A stretch of DNA of 64,000 bases, taken from contig NZ_MSKL01000008.1 of NCBI RefSeq assembly GCF_001937665.1, forward strand, positions 36,123 to 100,122, given 5' to 3'. This DNA is from Actinomyces oris. GTDB lineage: Bacteria; Actinomycetota; Actinomycetes; Actinomycetales; Actinomycetaceae. A model generated the notes under the pieces. That model was not told where the DNA came from. It worked only from the letters and a program-made list of their open reading frames with translations, and searched no databases. The position numbers and the translations under genes were made by a program. Below, in pieces: positions 1 to 7,394 of the stretch (positions within the stretch are counted from its first letter, which is position 1; each line of letters begins with the position of its first letter).

Positions 1-1034
1 TGGCGACAACAAGGGTGGGACTCCTGAAGACGAGTAACCCACTGCAGCAGATCGGAGATCTGCATGGTGCAGGCATCGGCAATCGACTTCCCATCGATCA
101 AGCAGGTGCGGGCTGGTTCGGACAAGCGGGTCCCATGACACTGCGGGCAGGTCCCGAAGACAGCGGCCCGTTCCACAAAGGCGCGAATATGAGGCTGCAG
201 TGCCTCTGGTTCCTTGGCGAGCATCGACTTGCGGATCCTGGGAACAAGCCCTTCGTAGGTGGTGTTGATGCCTCCGACCTTGATCTTCGTGGGCTCCTTG
301 TAGAGCAGGTCGTCTCTCTGCTGGGGCGTGAAGGAGACCACCGGCACATCTGCCGGAAAGAGGCCGGATTCGGTGAAACTGCGCACCTGCCAGCCACCGG
401 CAACATATCCGGGGACGGTGATTGCACCGTCCTTCAGGGAGAGCGTTTCATCGAGCACCTGCGTCAGATCGATATCGGAGACCCTGCCCATGCCTTCGCA
501 GCGCGGGCACATCCCGCCCTGAACGGTGAATGTCTTGCGCTCGACGATCTTGCGGCCGCCGCGCTGCGTGGTGACCGCACCGCCACCGGTGACGGACGGG
601 ACGTTGAAGGCGAAGGCCTGAGGTGAGCCGATATGCGGCGCGCCGTGCGTCGAGTACAGGACCCTCAGCAGTGCTCCGACGTCGCTGACGGTGCCGAGGG
701 TTGAGCGCGGGTTGGCCCCCAGACGTTCCTGGTCCACGGTGATCGCCGCCGTCAGCCCCTCCAGGCGGTCGACGGCGGGACGTGCACTGGCATCCATGAA
801 TCCCTGAACGAAGGCCGGGTAGGTCTCATTGACCAGGCGGCGCGACTCGGCAGCGATCGTGGCGAAGACGAGTGAGCTCTTGCCTGAGCCCGACACGCCG
901 GTGAACACCGTCAGTCTGCGCTTAGGGATGACGACGTCGATACCGCGCAGGTTGTTCTCGCGAGCCCCGACGACGCGGATGACGTCGTGCTCGTCAGCAG
1001 GGGGCTGAGCAGTCCTTCCACCAGTAGTAGTCAC
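1..1034 (-). CDS. UvrA-like ABC ATPase, N-terminal part (cut by window edge)
   Basis: About 344 codons are visible; the gene runs off the left edge. The product is an ABC-class ATPase of the UvrA family. A Walker [10 protein letters not shown] lies at about residues 46-54 after the family lead-in [14 protein letters not shown], followed by AAITVDQERLGANPRST. Two Cys pairs (CPRC near residue 175, CPQC near 295) match the UvrA zinc-binding insert. The genuine UvrA is encoded at 60349-63195, so this is a paralogue, of the shorter UvrA-like class that includes drug-resistance proteins such as DrrC. That subclass is inferred from the N-terminal sequence; the C-terminal half is not visible. The start chosen is GTG at 1034; no Shine-Dalgarno is evident and an in-frame TTG upstream is possible. 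It is divergent from an ABC exporter, which fits a detoxification role but does not prove it. Confidence 0.85.
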   Translation of the reverse strand, partial: MTTTGGRTAQPPADEHDVIRVVGARENNLRGIDVVIPKRRLTVFTGVSGSGKSSLVFATIAAESRRLVNETYPAFVQGFMDASARPAVDRLEGLTAAITVDQERLGANPRSTLGTVSDVGALLRVLYSTHGAPHIGSPQAFAFNVPSVTGGGAVTTQRGGRKIVERKTFTVQGGMCPRCEGMGRVSDIDLTQVLDETLSLKDGAITVPGYVAGGWQVRSFTESGLFPADVPVVSFTPQQRDDLLYKEPTKIKVGGINTTYEGLVPRIRKSMLAKEPEALQPHIRAFVERAAVFGTCPQCHGTRLSEPARTCLIDGKSIADACTMQISDLLQWVTRLQESHPCCR

Positions 1035-1344
1035 ACAGACGATTGTGCCGGACGTCGTCGAAGAACGGTGCCGCAACAGCCTGCTCGGCAGAGCAAGCCC
1101 AACTCACCTAATGCCGATAATGCACATTATGTCATTCTCAGTGGAGCGCCACTCACCCGAGGCGCACCACAGAATCCGGACGTCACCTCCGCCCGACCGC
1201 CCGCTCCTCGACGACAGCCGTTCGCACAGCACTCTCTCCACCCAACCACCCATGAGCTCTCGCGCCACACAAACCTCGAGCGCGATGTAGCCTTCACGGA
1301 GTGCGTCGGCCGGCCCGCTGCCGACTTTTCCTCAGGGAGCCCCA
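1035..1344. other. Divergent intergenic region, UvrA-like / ABC exporter
   Basis: About 310 bases with no convincing gene. It must hold the promoters of the leftward UvrA-like gene and the rightward exporter operon. The one clear structure is the ATAATG-CA-CATTAT inverted repeat at 1117-1130. A Shine-Dalgarno AGGGAG (about 1334-1339) precedes the exporter TTG start. Confidence 0.5.
1117..1130. promoter_or_regulatory. Candidate operator palindrome
   Basis: ATAATG CA CATTAT: perfect 6-base arms separated by two bases, AT-rich in a GC-rich region and placed between two divergent genes. It looks like a dimeric repressor site. No regulator gene is adjacent in the visible part. Confidence 0.3.
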
Positions 1345-2457
1345 TTGTTCCTAGCGCTGCGCGAGATTCGCCACGAACCCGTGCGCTTCACGCTCATCAT
1401 CTCCGTCATCACGCTGGTGGCTTATCTCACATTCTTCCTGGCTTCGTTGGCTGTGGGTCTTGCTCACCGTTACCGCGCCGGTATCGACGGCTGGAACACC
1501 GCCAGCGTCGCCGTCACCGACGCCTCCAACGAGAACCTCTCCGCCTCACGCCTGAGCGACAAGCAGCTGAGCGCGGCCAAGAACCTGGCCAAGGACAACG
1601 GAACCGTGGCGTCTTCCCTGATGAGCACCGCCGCTGTCGCTCAGGCGCCAGACGTCACAGACGAGGATGGCCAATCCCTGCGAGAAGACGTCTTCGCCTT
1701 TGGAATCGATCTGGACGGGCGGCTCAGTCCATCTGTGGCCGACGGACGAGCGATTTCCGACCCCGATAGCGAGGCCCTCATCGACGACTCCCTGAAGGCC
1801 AAGGGGCTCACAGTCGGCGAGACGATTCGACTGCTGGGATCCGATCACGACTGGACCATTGTCGGATTCACCCATGACACCACCTTCCAGGCGGCTCCTA
1901 TCGTGACCCTGGACAGCCGGGCCTTGAGCCGGTACGGCCCCGCCAGCCTGTCCCCCGCCGTTTCCGCCGTCGTATTCACCTCCGACCTGACCACGGACAA
2001 CAAGGCCATGCAGTCCGCTGAGGACGCGGGACTGAAGATCCTCACCACCGAGGAGCTCGTTCGCACGCTCCCCGGCTACTCGGCCCAGGTACTCACCTTC
2101 AGCCTCATGATCGGCTCGCTCATCATCATCGCCTCCACAGTGCTGGGCATCTTCATCTATGTGCTGACACTGCAGAAAAGGCCAGTGCTGGGCATCCTCA
2201 AAGCACGCGGCGTGCCCACGAGCTACCTCATCCGCTCCGGCTGCGCCCAGACCCTCGTGCTGTCGATCGCCGGCATCGGCATCGGCCTGCTTCTGACGAT
2301 AGCGACGTCCCTGGTCCTCCCCCGTGCCGTGCCCTTCAGGATTTCCGTCCTTCTGGACCTTCTCATCGTCACGGCTTTCATCGCCGTCTCGGTCATCGGC
2401 GGCTTCATCTCAGTACGGGTCATCTCCCGCATCGACCCCGTGGAGGCCATCTCATGA
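1345..2457 (+). CDS. ABC exporter permease, FtsX/HrtB-DevC type
   Basis: 370 aa integral membrane permease. It has one N-terminal membrane segment (about 15-37), a large extracytoplasmic domain (about 40-240) and three C-terminal segments (about 245-275, 300-325, 335-362). This is the MacB/FtsX-fold topology used by type VII ABC exporters such as HrtB, DevC and LolC. The TTG start at 1345 is supported by AGGGAG six bases upstream. The stop overlaps the ATPase start as ATGA, so the two are translationally coupled. Substrate is unknown; family members export haem, antimicrobial peptides or lipids, or act as mechanotransmitters. Location next to a UvrA-like resistance-type ATPase suggests stress or drug response, by inference. 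Confidence 0.85.
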   Translation: MFLALREIRHEPVRFTLIISVITLVAYLTFFLASLAVGLAHRYRAGIDGWNTASVAVTDASNENLSASRLSDKQLSAAKNLAKDNGTVASSLMSTAAVAQAPDVTDEDGQSLREDVFAFGIDLDGRLSPSVADGRAISDPDSEALIDDSLKAKGLTVGETIRLLGSDHDWTIVGFTHDTTFQAAPIVTLDSRALSRYGPASLSPAVSAVVFTSDLTTDNKAMQSAEDAGLKILTTEELVRTLPGYSAQVLTFSLMIGSLIIIASTVLGIFIYVLTLQKRPVLGILKARGVPTSYLIRSGCAQTLVLSIAGIGIGLLLTIATSLVLPRAVPFRISVLLDLLIVTAFIAVSVIGGFISVRVISRIDPVEAIS

Positions 2458-3203
2458 CCCCGTCAAGAACAGCGGACGAAGCGGCAGCCACCGTCATGTC
2501 CCTGGAGTCGGTGACCCGGGACTACCGTCAGGGCGATGAGACCGTTCACGCGTTGCGCAGCACCGACCTCACGCTGCGCACCGGTGAGCTGGTGGGGATC
2601 CTGGGCCCCTCCGGCTCAGGAAAGTCCACGCTCCTGACCATCATGGGCGGCCTGCGTACTCCCTCCAGCGGCACCGTCACGATCTCTGGTCAGCCCTTCT
2701 CCAACCTACCGGAGAAGCAACGGGCCAGGCTTCGACTTGAGCGCATCGGCTTCGTTCTCCAAGCCTCGGGACTGGTTCCCTTCCTGAGACTCAACGACCA
2801 GTTCTGCCTGCACGACCGAGCGGCACGAACGAAGGGCGACACCGACAGACGGGACCACCTTCTGGGCTCGCTCGGCATCATGAAGCGCGCCCACGCCTAC
2901 CCCTCCGAGCTCTCCGGAGGTGAGCGTCAGCGCGCAGCCATCGCGGTGGCGCTCTACCACGACCCAGACATCATTCTGGCGGACGAACCCACCGCCGCAC
3001 TGGACACCCGGCGGGCCCAGGACGTCGCCCATCTCCTCGCGGAGCAGACCCATGAGCTGGGCAAGGCAACGGTGATGGTCACTCATGACGAGCGGCTGCT
3101 TCCCGTATGTGATCGGGTGCTGGTCATGCACGACGGTGTCCTGACGGAGCAGGACACGACCAAGGACGACCTCGGACAAGGCGGCTTGGATGATGACCGC
3201 TGA
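2454..3203 (+). CDS. ABC exporter ATP-binding protein
   Basis: 249 aa cytoplasmic nucleotide-binding subunit. Walker [10 protein letters not shown] is near residues 52-60, the ABC signature LSGGERQR near 153-160, and Walker B IILADEPTAALD near 173-184, followed by the switch His in VTHDE. The sequence belongs to the LolD/MacB/DevA-type ATPases that pair with FtsX-fold permeases, which agrees with the upstream gene. The start codon overlaps the permease stop by four bases (ATGA), so a two-gene operon energising one exporter is secure. The substrate is not evident. Confidence 0.92.
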   Translation: MTPSRTADEAAATVMSLESVTRDYRQGDETVHALRSTDLTLRTGELVGILGPSGSGKSTLLTIMGGLRTPSSGTVTISGQPFSNLPEKQRARLRLERIGFVLQASGLVPFLRLNDQFCLHDRAARTKGDTDRRDHLLGSLGIMKRAHAYPSELSGGERQRAAIAVALYHDPDIILADEPTAALDTRRAQDVAHLLAEQTHELGKATVMVTHDERLLPVCDRVLVMHDGVLTEQDTTKDDLGQGGLDDDR

Positions 3204-3233
3204 GCCGCGCTGGTTCCTCCCAGCATGGAGAAC

Positions 3234-3239
3234 TACAGT
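3234..3239 (+). promoter_or_regulatory. Putative -10 of leaderless SGNH gene
   Basis: TACAGT ends eight bases before the GTG start at 3248, and no Shine-Dalgarno is present. This fits a transcript that starts at or next to the start codon. Confidence 0.35.
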
Positions 3240-3247
3240 CGGTAGCC

Positions 3248-3871
3248 GTGTCCACGATCCCGAACTCCAGTGACTTCCCCACTGCCGTCTTCCTCGGCGA
3301 TTCCATCACCACCGGGTGGCGAGCCCTGAGCCATCCCCGCAATCGCTGGACCTCCCTGGTGTGCGAGCATCAGCGGTGGCGGGAGGTGAACCTGGCGACG
3401 GACGGCCTGGGGTTCTTCGCGCGACGCGGGGGCCATCTACCCGGCGGGCAGCGCTCGCCGTCGTGCCGTGACACCACCTGGTTGGAAGCGGTTCTGCGTT
3501 GCGAGCCCGACGTCGTCACGATCAGCCTGGGATTGAACGACGCCGCCTTCCTCCCCTCTCAGCGTGAGCTGGTCGAGCAGGCGATCGACCACGACCTCAG
3601 CTTCATCTCCTCACGTCTGCGGGGTGCGCCGGTCATCATCGCACCCTACTTCCCCTCTCTGGAGGTCGGTCCACGTTTCCAGGCCATCCACCGCCTCGTT
3701 CATGAGAAGGCGACATCCTTGGGCCTGACCTCAACCGACGCCTTGAGCACGGCCATCAACGGTGACGAGAACCGACTGGCCATCGACCAGATCCACCCCG
3801 ACGACGCCGGACACGCCCAGATGGCCCGCGCCATGATCTCCTTCTATGCCGAGATCCTGCCCGACACGTAA
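3248..3871 (+). CDS. SGNH/GDSL-family hydrolase
   Basis: 207 aa, no signal peptide, so probably cytoplasmic. The GDS nucleophile motif FLGDSITTGW is at about residues 15-24, the GxND block appears as LGLNDAAF near 95-102, and the C-terminal DxxH catalytic pair is in IDQIHPDDAGH near 178-188. These give the Ser-His-Asp triad and oxyanion Asn of SGNH esterases, lipases and acyl-thioesterases. Substrate cannot be told from sequence. The GTG start at 3248 is 44 bases after the ABC ATPase and has its own putative -10 hexamer, so it may be transcribed independently. Confidence 0.8.
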   Translation: MSTIPNSSDFPTAVFLGDSITTGWRALSHPRNRWTSLVCEHQRWREVNLATDGLGFFARRGGHLPGGQRSPSCRDTTWLEAVLRCEPDVVTISLGLNDAAFLPSQRELVEQAIDHDLSFISSRLRGAPVIIAPYFPSLEVGPRFQAIHRLVHEKATSLGLTSTDALSTAINGDENRLAIDQIHPDDAGHAQMARAMISFYAEILPDT

Positions 3872-3899
3872 CACTTCCACCCATGTTTACGCAGGTCAG

Positions 3900-3929
3900 T
3901 TGGGTAATGACCCCCTCGAGGCATATGCT
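3900..3929 (+). promoter_or_regulatory. Candidate promoter of the LacI-type regulator gene
   Basis: TTGGGT (3900-3905) and TATGCT (3924-3929) with an 18-base spacer lie 52 bases upstream of the regulator GTG start. A TTGACA overlaps the end of the -10 but has no good partner. Low confidence. Confidence 0.3.
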
Positions 3930-3981
3930 TGACAGCAGATCGCACTCACCGTGACCGACTAAGGAGCTCGAGGACCCACTC

Positions 3982-5010
3982 GTGGAGTCACACCGCGAAC
4001 CCACACTGGCTGATGTTGCCCAGGCTGCAGGCGTCTCGCTGACTACAGTCTCCCGCGTACTCAACAACCGCGGCTACCTCTCCCAAGAGACACGGGAGCG
4101 GGTGGCCGAGGCGATCGCGCAGCTCAACTATCGTCCCAATCAGATCGCCAGAGCACTGCACGGCAAGTCGACGCATTCGATCGGGCTGATCGTCCCCACC
4201 GTCGCTCTGCCCTTCTTCGGTGAGCTGACCGAACATGTCGAGGACTTCCTCGCAGACCATGGTTACAGGACATTCGTCTGCAACTCCATGGGCAAGGCGG
4301 ATCGGGAGCGTGAGTATCTCGACCTGCTCGTCTCCCACCGGGTCGATGGCATCATCTCCAGCGCCCACAACGACGGCATGGCCGACTACGGCTCGATTCA
4401 CCTGCCCCTGGTCAGTGTTGATCGTGACCTCTCCCCCATCGTTCCCAACGTCCGCTGCGACAACGAGGCCGGCGGCCGACTCGCCGCCGAGCACCTGCTC
4501 AAGCGCGGGGCGCGCCGCCCGGCCCTGCTGACGTCTCGCACCGGAATCCACAACCTGCGGGAGAAGGGGTACCGCCAGGTGCTCCAGCAGGCAGGTATCG
4601 AGCCGGTGGTCCTGACCGTCGACTTCAACACGCCCAATAGCGAGCGCCCCGGTCTCATCCGTGAGCGGCTCGACCTCGTCGCCGACGACATCGACGCGGT
4701 CTTCGCAACCGACGATCTCGCTGCCGCACAAGTGATGGAGTGGGCGGCCGAGCGCGGCCTGAGGATTCCGGACGACTTCAAGGTGATCGGCTTTGACGGC
4801 ACGATCGCCATGCAGCACGCGCTGCCGGCACTGACCACGATCCAGCAGCCCATCGCCAAGCTGGCACGAGCAGCTGTCGACCTGCTCCTGAACCGGATCG
4901 AGTCGACCACCGCTGTCTCCTCGGAGAACAAGCAGCCGAGCGAGCCGTGGAAGGAGCAGCGACTCCCCTCCCCCATGCCGGTGAGGCTGCTGTCCGGCCG
5001 TACCACCTAG
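3982..5010 (+). CDS. LacI-family transcriptional regulator (probable sucrose regulator)
   Basis: 342 aa. The N-terminal LacI helix-turn-helix reads LADVAQAAGVSLTTVSRVLN (residues 8-27), followed by the hinge helix near NQIARALHGK, which inserts into the DNA minor groove. Residues about 60-330 are a periplasmic-binding-protein-like sensor domain. The GTG start at 3982 gives the standard distance to the helix-turn-helix; a purine-rich stretch (GAGG near 3970) is the likely ribosome site. The gene converges on a sucrose-type PTS permease whose promoter carries a LacI-style palindrome, so control of that permease (ScrR-like role) is the simplest inference. The effector, a phosphosugar or fructose, is not determined. 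Confidence 0.88.
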   Translation: MESHREPTLADVAQAAGVSLTTVSRVLNNRGYLSQETRERVAEAIAQLNYRPNQIARALHGKSTHSIGLIVPTVALPFFGELTEHVEDFLADHGYRTFVCNSMGKADREREYLDLLVSHRVDGIISSAHNDGMADYGSIHLPLVSVDRDLSPIVPNVRCDNEAGGRLAAEHLLKRGARRPALLTSRTGIHNLREKGYRQVLQQAGIEPVVLTVDFNTPNSERPGLIRERLDLVADDIDAVFATDDLAAAQVMEWAAERGLRIPDDFKVIGFDGTIAMQHALPALTTIQQPIAKLARAAVDLLLNRIESTTAVSSENKQPSEPWKEQRLPSPMPVRLLSGRTT

Positions 5011-5022
5011 TGAGCCGTTGAC

Positions 5023-5067
5023 GATAGTCGTGGGCCCCGACCTTGATGGTCGGGGCCCACGACTATC
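5023..5067. terminator. Bidirectional terminator between convergent genes
   Basis: A perfect 20-base-pair inverted repeat (5023-5042 and 5048-5067) with a five-base loop TTGAT, 12 bases after the regulator stop and 26 bases before the permease stop. It serves both convergent genes. No long U-tract follows on either strand. Confidence 0.85.
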
Positions 5068-5093
5068 TGCGTCACAAACCGTCGTTGAATAGA

Positions 5094-7169
5094 TCAGGCA
5101 TTGGACTGGGCGGCATCGGCCTGAGCGCTCTCCTTGTCGTCATCGGAGTCGTCGGTCTTGCGCAGGACGTCGAAGAGGGCCTCGCCCCGGTGGATCGTCC
5201 CAGCACCGTGCTGCTCAATACCCTCGTAGCCCTGGGCGTTGGAGACGACGATCGGGGTGACGGTCTGGTAGCCGGCGGCACCGACGGCGGCCCAGTCGAC
5301 GTCCACCAGCGGCATGCCGCGCAGAACCTTGTCACCGGCCTTGACCTTCGGGCTGAAGTGCTTGCCCTCGAGCTGGACGGTGTCCATGCCGACGTGGATG
5401 AGCAGCTCGACTCCGCTGGCGGCCCGCAGGCCATAGGCGTGCCCAGTCGGGAAGGCCACAAGCACCTCGCCGTCGACCGGTGAGACGACCGGCCCCTCGG
5501 CGGGAGCAATGGCCATGCCCGGGCCGAGCATGCCGGAGGCGAAGGTCTGGTCCTCCACCTCGGACAGCGGGATCGCGCGCCCCTGGATCGGTGCGGTGAC
5601 GGTGAAGTCCTCGGCGGCCTCAGCGGGCAGCTCGACGGTCTCGGCGTGCTCGGCCATGGCCTCGGCCTCCAGGGCTGCCTCATCCCCCTCACCGACGTCG
5701 TCACCGGCCAGGGATGCCTTTCCACGGGTGGTGCCGTAGGCGAAGGCGGCGCCAAAGGCAGCGATGAAGACGATCACCTCGAGGATGAGGTACTTGACGA
5801 TGTCGTCGGGAACGATCGAGACGAAACCAACGAATCCGGCGGCACCCAGAGCCTGGTTATGGATGTCGAGCAGGGCGACTGCCGCACCCCCGAGGGAGGC
5901 CACGCCCATCCCGATGAAGAAGGGCCAGCGCAGACGCAAGTTGACACCGAAGATGGCGGGCTCGGTGATACCGACGATCGCGGAAACACCACCAGCACCG
6001 GCCAGACCCTTCATCTTGGAGTCCTTGGTCAGGAAGAAGACCGCCAGGGTCACGGCCCCCTGGGCGACATTGGCCATGGAGGCGATCGGGAAGATGAAGG
6101 AGCCGGGACCGCCGCTGCTCATCTGCGCGATGAGGGGCAGCTCCACCGCGGGGAAGGACTGGTGCAGACCGGTGACCACGATTGGGGAGTAGACCATGCC
6201 GAAGAGGAAACCGCCCACCGGTCCAGCGGTCGTGTACAGCCAGCTCAGGCCGTTGGTGATGCCGTCGGAGAGCTCGCGCGCGAGAGGACCGACGACAACG
6301 AAGGTGAGGAAGCCGGTCACCAACAGAGTGATGAGCGGGGTCAGCAGGAAGTCAGCAGTCCCGGACAGGCGCTTGTGGAGCCATTTCTCGATGTATGCCA
6401 GTAGCCATGAGACGCATAGGACGGGGATGACCATGGCCTGATAGCCGATCTTGTCCACGGTCAGGCCGAAGAGGTGCCATACCTCAATGGTGCCGGCCTG
6501 CCGAGCCGTCTCGATCTCGTAGGCGCTGGTCAGCTGGGTGGAGACCATGGCGGCGCCCATGGCCGCGCCCAAGTAGACGTTGCCACCGAAGCGCTTGACT
6601 GCGGAGAAGCCGACGAGCACCGGCAGGAAGGCGAAGGCTGCCGAGGAGACGAGGTTGATGACGTCGTCGTAGTCGGCGAGCCACGAGAACCTGTCGACGA
6701 GCCCGTAGGCGCCAGTGGGGTTGTCCGAAGTGACGAAGGAGGACGCGGTGAAGAAATCGGCCGTGAGGACGTTGTGAATCGCCATCATGAGACCACCGGC
6801 GACCAGGGCCGGAAGCAGCGGGACGAAGATGTCCGCAATTGCCTTGATGAAGCGGGAGAGCGGGTTGCCGCTCTTGGCCGCCTGTTCCTTGGCCTCGTCC
6901 TTGGAGACCTCCTTGACCCCTCCGGTTTGGATCATCTCGGAGAAGACGAGGTCGACGTCTCCCGGTCCCACGATGATCTGGAACATACCGCCTGCGATGA
7001 AGGTGCCCTTGAGATCGGGGTCCTTGTCAAGAGCCTTCTGGTCGACCTTGTCCATGTCATTGAGGACGAGACGCAAGCGCGTTGCGCAGTGCGCCGCTGC
7101 GTTGATGTTGTTGGCGCCACCGACATACGTCAGGACATCCTTCGCCACGCGGGCGTGATCCATTGCCAC
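5094..7169 (-). CDS. scrA: PTS sugar permease EIIBCA, sucrose/beta-glucoside family
   Basis: About 691 aa. Domain order is EIIB (about 1-90, phosphorylated Cys in AAHCATRLRLVL), a polytopic EIIC (about 110-475) and a glucose-type EIIA at the C-terminus (about 550-690, active His in LIHVGMDTV). It takes up and phosphorylates sugar with phosphate from HPr. The EIIC sequence and the adjacent GH32 hydrolase favour sucrose, imported as sucrose 6-phosphate. The fused EIIA means no separate EIIA is needed. Start choice: GTG at 7169, nine bases after AAAGGA; ATG at 7163 is nearly as good. A longer in-frame ATG at 7271 would lie inside the operator, so it is unlikely. A promoter with an overlapping operator lies at 7265-7309. 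Confidence 0.93.
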   Translation of the reverse strand: MAMDHARVAKDVLTYVGGANNINAAAHCATRLRLVLNDMDKVDQKALDKDPDLKGTFIAGGMFQIIVGPGDVDLVFSEMIQTGGVKEVSKDEAKEQAAKSGNPLSRFIKAIADIFVPLLPALVAGGLMMAIHNVLTADFFTASSFVTSDNPTGAYGLVDRFSWLADYDDVINLVSSAAFAFLPVLVGFSAVKRFGGNVYLGAAMGAAMVSTQLTSAYEIETARQAGTIEVWHLFGLTVDKIGYQAMVIPVLCVSWLLAYIEKWLHKRLSGTADFLLTPLITLLVTGFLTFVVVGPLARELSDGITNGLSWLYTTAGPVGGFLFGMVYSPIVVTGLHQSFPAVELPLIAQMSSGGPGSFIFPIASMANVAQGAVTLAVFFLTKDSKMKGLAGAGGVSAIVGITEPAIFGVNLRLRWPFFIGMGVASLGGAAVALLDIHNQALGAAGFVGFVSIVPDDIVKYLILEVIVFIAAFGAAFAYGTTRGKASLAGDDVGEGDEAALEAEAMAEHAETVELPAEAAEDFTVTAPIQGRAIPLSEVEDQTFASGMLGPGMAIAPAEGPVVSPVDGEVLVAFPTGHAYGLRAASGVELLIHVGMDTVQLEGKHFSPKVKAGDKVLRGMPLVDVDWAAVGAAGYQTVTPIVVSNAQGYEGIEQHGAGTIHRGEALFDVLRKTDDSDDDKESAQADAAQSNA

Positions 7170-7264
7170 CCGAGGGTTTCCTTTCTCGTGATGGGACCGC
7201 AGCAGCTGGGAGGGCGGGGAAACCCAACGGTCGGGAACATCGCTGACTCCCTGCGGCCACACCT

Positions 7265-7282
7265 GTGTCAATCGATCGTCAC
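7265..7282. promoter_or_regulatory. LacI-type operator at the PTS promoter
   Basis: GTGTCAATC-GATCGTCAC: seven of nine positions are symmetric around a central CG step, the usual form of LacI-family sites. It touches the -10 hexamer and covers the expected start of transcription, so bound repressor would block initiation. The likely binder is the regulator at 3982-5010. Confidence 0.55.
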
Positions 7283-7309
7283 ATTACAGTGAGTTAGAGC
7301 ACCCTGCAA
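7281..7309 (-). promoter_or_regulatory. Promoter of the PTS permease gene
   Basis: On the minus strand: -35 TTGCAG (7304-7309), 17-base spacer, -10 TAATGT (7281-7286). It lies just upstream of the operator and about 110 bases from the permease start, leaving a leader of roughly 100 bases. Confidence 0.55.
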
Positions 7310-7394
7310 CCGGAGAGAGGGGCCTGGTCAATTTCCTGTCCTCGCCCTGCTCAGGAGCCTTTTTCTCCTGTCATGGCGCGAGGTTGAGAAGAAT

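Noticed and set aside
3929..3934. TTGACA upstream of the LacI-type gene as a -35
   Set aside because: No acceptable -10 lies 16-18 bases downstream; the overlapping TTGGGT/TATGCT pair fits better.
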